From assembly GCA_022828595.1 (NCBI GenBank), contig JAKGHH010000002.1, positions 70,714,383-70,778,382 of the forward strand: 64,000 nucleotides of DNA, read 5' to 3'. This document shows, piece by piece, positions 59,304 to 64,000 of this stretch; the stretch's first letter is position 1, and the number at the start of each line of letters is the position of its first letter. The stretch is from Nelumbo lutea (taxonomy: Eukaryota > Streptophyta > Magnoliopsida > Proteales > Nelumbonaceae). A program made the position numbers and the translations under genes. The notes beneath the pieces were generated by a model that saw nothing but the letters and a program-made list of their open reading frames with translations, was not told where the DNA came from and searched no databases.

Positions 59304-59753
59304 AAGTCTTGCTTAGGTCTTGATACTATTGTGGTTTTTGCGAGGAGTCTTTTTCTTTCTAGTTTGGAGCTCTGTGGGTAGTTTAAACACAACTCTGTAT
59401 GGAGTTGCAATTCAAACTGCTTGGGTTGGGTTACAAGCCCAGCCCATGTCCAACCTAGGGAACTAAACAGTCAAACTGCAACTTGACTTAATTGTATAGT
59501 TAATTGACCTAGTGCAGTTTGACTGTACAATTGTATAGTTAAACACTACTCTATTGACTATACAATTAGGTCAAGTTGCAGTTTGACTGTTTTGTTCCCT
59601 AGGTTGGACATGGGCTGGGCTTGTAACCCAACCCAAGCAGTTTGAATTGTAATTCCATACAGAGTAGTGTTTAAACTACCCACGGAGCTCCAAACTAGAA
59701 AGAAAAAGACTCCTCGCAAAAACCACAATAGTATCAAGACCTAAGCAAGACTT
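59304..59753. repeat. Long inverted repeat, 201-bp arms, 48-bp loop
   Basis: Arms 59304-59504 and 59553-59753 are reverse complements with 7 mismatches (194 of 201) and no gaps. Each begins or ends with AAGTCTTGCTTAGGTCTTG. A transcript would fold into a near-perfect hairpin of about 450 nt. The arms encode nothing. Weak pairing continues a little outward (ATGCAA..). Confidence 0.95.
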
Positions 59754-60380
59754 GATTGCATAGTAGAAAAACTTGATTGGATAGTTAATAGACTCAACCT
59801 AGGTCCAACCTAAGGCCCTCAACACTATGGTTGCATTTGTTTCCATGTAAACATTATTGAATAATTTTTTTCACCTACTTTCTTTAGTAAAACAAACATA
59901 GAGGTTGGAATATATTTTCTATTTAAGTCATTTAGAGACCAACTCTAAATGTCATCCAAAACCCTCATGTTTTGGTGCTTCAAATTGTGATATAAGATGA
60001 CAACTGTAAATGTTATCCATAGTAATTGAAGTTATATTTTAAAAGATGACAACTTTCGCATAGTGGAATTATACACCTTCTGTTACTCTATTTTTACTTT
60101 GCAAATTTATGCTACCATTGAGTTTCTCCTGTTTAATTTGGTTTTGTTTCTTTGAAAAAGCATAAGTTGATGAAAAAACTCATTTTTTTTTCTTTCTATT
60201 ATAGTTTCCCCCTTTTACTTATTAATAGAAATCCCAATTGGGTTTGGAAATCTTGAATTGCTTGTCTAGGTTGTTAATCAAAGTGGGAGGGTTTAGTTGG
60301 AGGCAGATCAATTTATTGTATCTATTACAAGGGCACATCGATCATCTTAAAATGAGAACTGAAGAGTTCATATACCAGGG
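59754..60380. other. Unassigned spacer
   Basis: AT-rich sequence with no recognised element. Any N-terminal coiled-coil part of the downstream NBS remnant would lie here, but it is too decayed to trace. Confidence 0.4.
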
Positions 60381-60930
60381 TTGTTGGTTTTAACTCATGT
60401 TAGACAAGTGGATATCAATCCTATAATGCAACTATGGAAAAAAAGAGAAGATACCATTATACAAGAAGTTATGAATTGGCTCCCTGATAATAATAGTCTA
60501 AATGAAATTCCTTCAAGTCTTCTGACCATGGAACAAATTTCAACTAAAGATTTTGTTCTATATGAATCCAAAGAATCAAAAGTGAAGGGGGGGGAGGGGT
60601 TTCAAGCATTGATTGATCCAAAAATCAATGTGATCGGGGTGTATGGTATGAGAGGGATTGGAAAGACTACTTTGATAGAAGTAGGCAAGAAAGTTGAGAA
60701 AGATGGGATTTTTGGTCGAGTTGTGATGGCGGGGGTGTCCCAAAAACCAAATTTGATGAGTATTCAATAACGTATTGTTGATATGCTAGGTCTAGATTTC
60801 GAAGAGAAGGACAATATGGATTTAAGAGCAGTTAAACTGAGGGAATAATTGGAGAAAAGGAAGACTAGTGTTCTTGTGGTTTTGGATGACATTTGGAGAA
60901 AAGGAACACTCTATTTTAGATCTCCATCTT
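60381..60930 (+). pseudogene. NBS (NB-ARC) disease-resistance gene fragment
   Basis: NB-ARC proteins are intracellular immune receptors. The frame contains DPKINVIGVYGMRGIGKTTL with the P-loop GMRGIGKTT (60645-60672), the RNBS-A-like VSQKPN, then (after TAA at 60768) RIVDMLGLDFEEKD and, past TAA near 60847, the kinase-2 box SVLVVLDDIW (60868-60897). It ends within 30 bp, so GLPL, MHD and LRRs are missing. The stops are single-base changes in Gln codons (IQ-stop-RIV, RE-stop-LEK). DDIW and the lack of a TIR suggest a CNL type. Confidence 0.88.
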
Positions 60931-61274
60931 GAGATCAGTAGGGCCATAATCATCTTTTGAAAATAATGACCGAACCATCACTCTATTTCAGTCCATTTTT
61001 TGTGAGGGTTTTTGCTTTTTTAGGGAAAAGGAACATTCACACAACTAATGGTGGTGGAGCTACCAATAAAGGAATAATCACACCAGCAATATTTTGTTGG
61101 AATCATAGAAAAATGGAGAGACAACTCCACCAATGCAAATGAATCCATTGTGTGTGAATCAATGAATAGTAGCCGACAGACAGACCTTTGATGGTGGCAA
61201 GAAATACATGTATACAAAAAAAAATATTTTGTCATTTGAAATCATTGATGAACAACCATGTCGGCATCAATTAA
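60931..61274. other. Unassigned spacer
   Basis: No coding or repeat signal recognised between the NBS remnant and the next TIR element. Confidence 0.4.
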
Positions 61275-62637
61275 GGTTTTAAAAGGCTAAAGGTGGAGGC
61301 AAGGCAGTTGGGTGTGAAAGAGGCGACGCCTAAGCCTCAAGGCGTTTTGAGGCATAAGCCTCAAACATAAAAAAAAAGAAAACAAAAACTATGTATTTAT
61401 ATTTATTAGAAAAAAATGAAGGAAAGACAAGTTATTTTTTTTTCTAGATTTACATTACCCAACCCAACCTGAATTTGACCCCATCCAAGGACTAAGCTAG
61501 CAAATTTTTTCTTATTAAAAAAAATCATATATCCCTAGTGCCAAACTTGTTTTTTCATTTTATATTTTCTCTAATACTTTTTTTCCTTGGTTTTTTTTTC
61601 TCATTATGGTCTAAAAGCATCGAGGTTGGTTTATTCTTTGTAGCTCCATTATTGATAAAAAATTGCTTTGTAGTTTTATTAGTTTGTTTTAGACTTTTAA
61701 TTTAGGTACATAGTCCATAAGTAAGTCATTTGGATGAGGTAACTTAGGGGTCATTTGATAATAGTTGAATGTGCCGAATTGTAAAAGCTTATTGCTTTGT
61801 TTTTTAGTGAATAAGTTCTTAAGAAGGTTGTGGATTCCTTAATGGCAAAAACTGAAATTGGGTAGATTACTATATCCTTGAAAATTTTATCATTTAATTA
61901 TTTTAACAACATATAATTTAATAGTAACTCCCATCAACAATATTTCAAAAAATATCCTTAATTAAGCCTTAGGCCTTGCACATCACAAGGCTAAAGGCTT
62001 AAAGGCGTAGGCCTCTAACAACTCAAGGCTTGAATGAGAGAAAGGATATTGAGGCTAGGGATGGCAATTTTCCCCATTTCCCCGATCCCCGTCAGGATCC
62101 GCCGCGAATGGGGCAAGGATGGGGATGATTTTCCCCCCGCAGGGACAGGGATGGGGAAATTTTCATCCCCGTTAGCGGGAATGGGGCAGAGACGGGGAAA
62201 GCACTCCCCGCCCTGCAGGGACCCCGATCCCCACTTCGTGGGATCCCCACTAATATATATATGTATATATGTATGCATACGTTATATATGTAAATATGTA
62301 AACATACATCTATATATGAATATTTTTAAAAATTTGGTTGAATATTTTCTAATACAATTGTAAATGTTAATTATTTTATTTTTTTTATTTTTTAAATAAA
62401 ATAAAAAACAAAAACAAAAACAAAATGGTTAGCATTATAAAGAATCACGGGGAATGGGGATCCCCGCGGGGATAGTGATCCCCGTGGGGATGGGGATGGG
62501 AATAACCTTGTCCCAGTTAGCGGGGATGGGGATGGGGATTTATCCTTGTCCCCGCCCCGCCCCGCCCTGCCCCGTTGCCATTCCTAATTGAGGCTAGGCC
62601 CATTTGGTTAGCCTCGCCTCAATTGCTTTTTAAAACC
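61275..62637. mobile_element. TIR element with GGCGTAGGCCT-type subterminal repeats, split by a MITE
   Basis: Ends GGTTTTAAAAGGC (61275) and GCTTTTTAAAACC (to 62637) are inverted repeats. Subterminal words such as GCCTCAAGGCG, GAGGCATAAGCCTC and AAGGCTTAAAGGCG form small palindromes. No clear target-site duplication was found. It is interrupted at 62056 by a hAT MITE. Confidence 0.6.
62056..62586. mobile_element. hAT MITE, 531 bp, GC-rich, perfect 8-bp duplication
   Basis: ATTGAGGC at 62048-62055 and 62587-62594. TIR TAGGGATGGCAA against TTGCCATTCCTA (11 of 12). Both arms are built from GGGGATGGGGAT- and CCCCGC-type words with an AT-rich centre (62250-62440) holding (ATAT)n. No coding content. 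Confidence 0.92.
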
Positions 62638-63470
62638 GTGGCATTAGTGGTGCTGGCAATGGACTTACTGGCATTCGTAGCAGTAGTGTGTGAAGAGGTT
62701 GTCTTTGTGAGGGCGACGACGATGTGTTCTCCTCTCAGAGCGAAATTTGTGCTTGGGATTTTAGGTAGGTCTTTTTTTTTTGTGGAACAGTGATCCGCAA
62801 TGCACTGGATCAGAATTACGACCCACCACATCGATGAACACATCATCACCAGCTTAGCTTTACGTTTCAAGAAATGCTAGATCGTTGGGGGAAGCTAGAA
62901 TTTTCAACTTCCTGAAACAGCTTGGTTCACGGAAATCAAGGCATTTATATTTTGTAGTGTTTATTTGATAAACATTGAAATCAAACAGTGGTTTCATGCA
63001 CAATAAACACCAACACCTATATGGCACTGATGTGGTAGCGTTTTTTCTTAATAAACGTTCATGGAACCAAGCATGCCCAAAATAGCCTCTTGTAGTGTTG
63101 CATGCTCCTTTCATCTTGAAAAATGGATACATGCACTTCTTAGATGTGAAAAGGATCATATAAATCAGATGGTTCAGATATCAACATACTAAACCTCAAA
63201 GCTATAATTGTGTTTTGTAGGGTGTGAGGAACACCCAACAATCCAACTAATGCATGATTGTCACAACACAAGTCCCATGCTTGTAATGATTTGATCATTA
63301 ATAATCTACAATTTCAACATAGAAGAAATAGAGACAAACCAAACTACAAGTTCCTTTCTCTTTGGGTATATCTAGACAATGAAAGAGGCAAAAAGGGGTT
63401 AGTGCAATTGTATTCTAACACCTCTACTAACAAACAGATGAGACGAAAGGAAAAAGTGTTTTCATTGATA
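62638..63470. other. Unassigned sequence
   Basis: A 99-codon open minus-strand frame (63159-62860) has no motif I recognise and probably arises by chance. Nothing else supported. Confidence 0.35.
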
Positions 63471-63474
63471 TAAC

Positions 63475-63860
63475 TCCTAGTGCTTTTGTAAGTCAGCAGC
63501 CTGGAGCTTGGTGCAAATGTGACAAAGCTAAAAGTGTTATTGTGTAAAGTGATAATCTATGTCAATATGTTTGATATGTTGTGGAACAAGGGGTTTGTAG
63601 CAATGTGAATAGCAATTTGACTGCCACAAAAAAAGTTGCATGGGTTATTGTAAGAGAAATCCAAGGTCATGAAGGGCCGCCTATTTGAGCCAGGCCACCA
63701 CCATTGCATGATACTTGGTTTGATTGAAGAGCATGATACAATCACCTACTTCTTCGTTTTCCATGAAAGAGGTGAACCTCCAACCATGGTGACATAACCT
63801 AAGGTGGACCATCTTGTCAGAGGGTATGAAGTCCAATCTGAATCACAATAAGTCCATTGG
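63475..63860 (-). pseudogene. Copia RNase H remnant
   Basis: On the minus strand: HPDDKMVHLGYVTMVGGSPL-type start, IVSCSSIKPSIMQWWWPG, ALHDLGFLLQ, CGSQIAIHIATNPLFHN, then HIDIDYHFTQ. These follow the SSAEAEYRAMA, CDNQAAIHIA and HIEVDCHF boxes of copia RNase H in order. Heavily frameshifted. The upstream domains would lie to the right of the window. Confidence 0.75.
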
Positions 63861-64000
63861 CTTGTTAATGAATTGGGTTTGGTTCAAGACAACCAGTACC
63901 AGTCCCAAATTGATTATTAATCAAAATCACAGACCCAAAACCATCTTGGTTAACAATCGGGGCATTCGGGACTTGCCTAATTGGACCCAATTGTATAGAA
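63861..64000. other. Right edge, unassigned
   Basis: Likely continues the minus-strand copia remnant, but too short and decayed to assign. Confidence 0.3.

Noticed and set aside
62860..63159. 99-codon minus-strand frame as a gene
   Set aside because: No motif, no neighbouring exon and no codon-level support.
1..64000. Host gene cluster, CRISPR array, tRNA or rRNA genes
   Set aside because: Searched by eye on both strands; no tRNA-like cloverleaf boxes, rRNA signatures or regularly spaced repeats were seen, and the only intact host gene is the TatD homologue.

Overview
This window is plant nuclear DNA: a transposon-dense, low-gene stretch from an angiosperm chromosome. The evidence is spliceable exons that match a plant gene in order and phase, Ty1-copia elements with tRNA-iMet-type primer sites, plant LINEs with a C-terminal RNase H, and hAT, Tourist and MULE-type DNA elements. 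The species cannot be fixed from sequence alone. A large, TE-filled intron would suit a long-intron genome such as those of several early-diverging eudicots or magnoliids. I see no bacterial, organellar, rRNA, tRNA or CRISPR content.

The only apparently intact host gene is a TatD-family metal-dependent DNase (TATDN1-like) on the + strand. Six consecutive exons (1567-1637, 1801-1911, 4250-4332, 8398-8614, 30100-30183, 31833-31902) join in phase with GT-AG junctions and end in TGA. The N-terminal exons lie left of the window. One intron is 21.5 kb (8615-30099). It holds a copia element (10.4-21.5 kb) that was itself split by a second copia element (11.18-18.71 kb), plus LINE fragments, a hAT MITE and a 1.7-kb hAT derivative that carries a xylose isomerase exon.

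Right of the gene (32-47 kb) lie small MITEs, an AT-rich tandem array, a MULE-type element at 35.5-37.4 kb carrying rearranged pieces of the F-box gene MAX2, and a LINE (39.45-46.36 kb) opened by three later insertions: a Tourist MITE, an LTR copia element and a solo LTR. At 47.3-47.7 kb there is a decayed, intron-bearing CP33-like chloroplast RNA-binding-protein gene. Its Arabidopsis homologue is, to my recollection, the immediate neighbour of the TatD gene, so this looks like relict microsynteny.

From 49.9 to 59 kb a PIF/Harbinger transposase and a Myb/SANT-like ORF flank a 5.7-kb hAT element with a degenerate transposase. A near-perfect 201-bp-arm inverted repeat follows at 59.3-59.75 kb. 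Then come a truncated NBS (NB-ARC) resistance-gene pseudogene at 60.4-60.9 kb, a TIR element split by a GC-rich hAT MITE (61.3-62.6 kb), and a copia RNase H remnant at the right edge.

The most useful new reading is the insertion history: many elements have legible target-site duplications, several host ORFs become continuous when insertions are removed, and three members of one hAT family (coding copy, gene-carrying derivative, MITE) sit in the same window. I found no evidence for a new functional multi-gene system.
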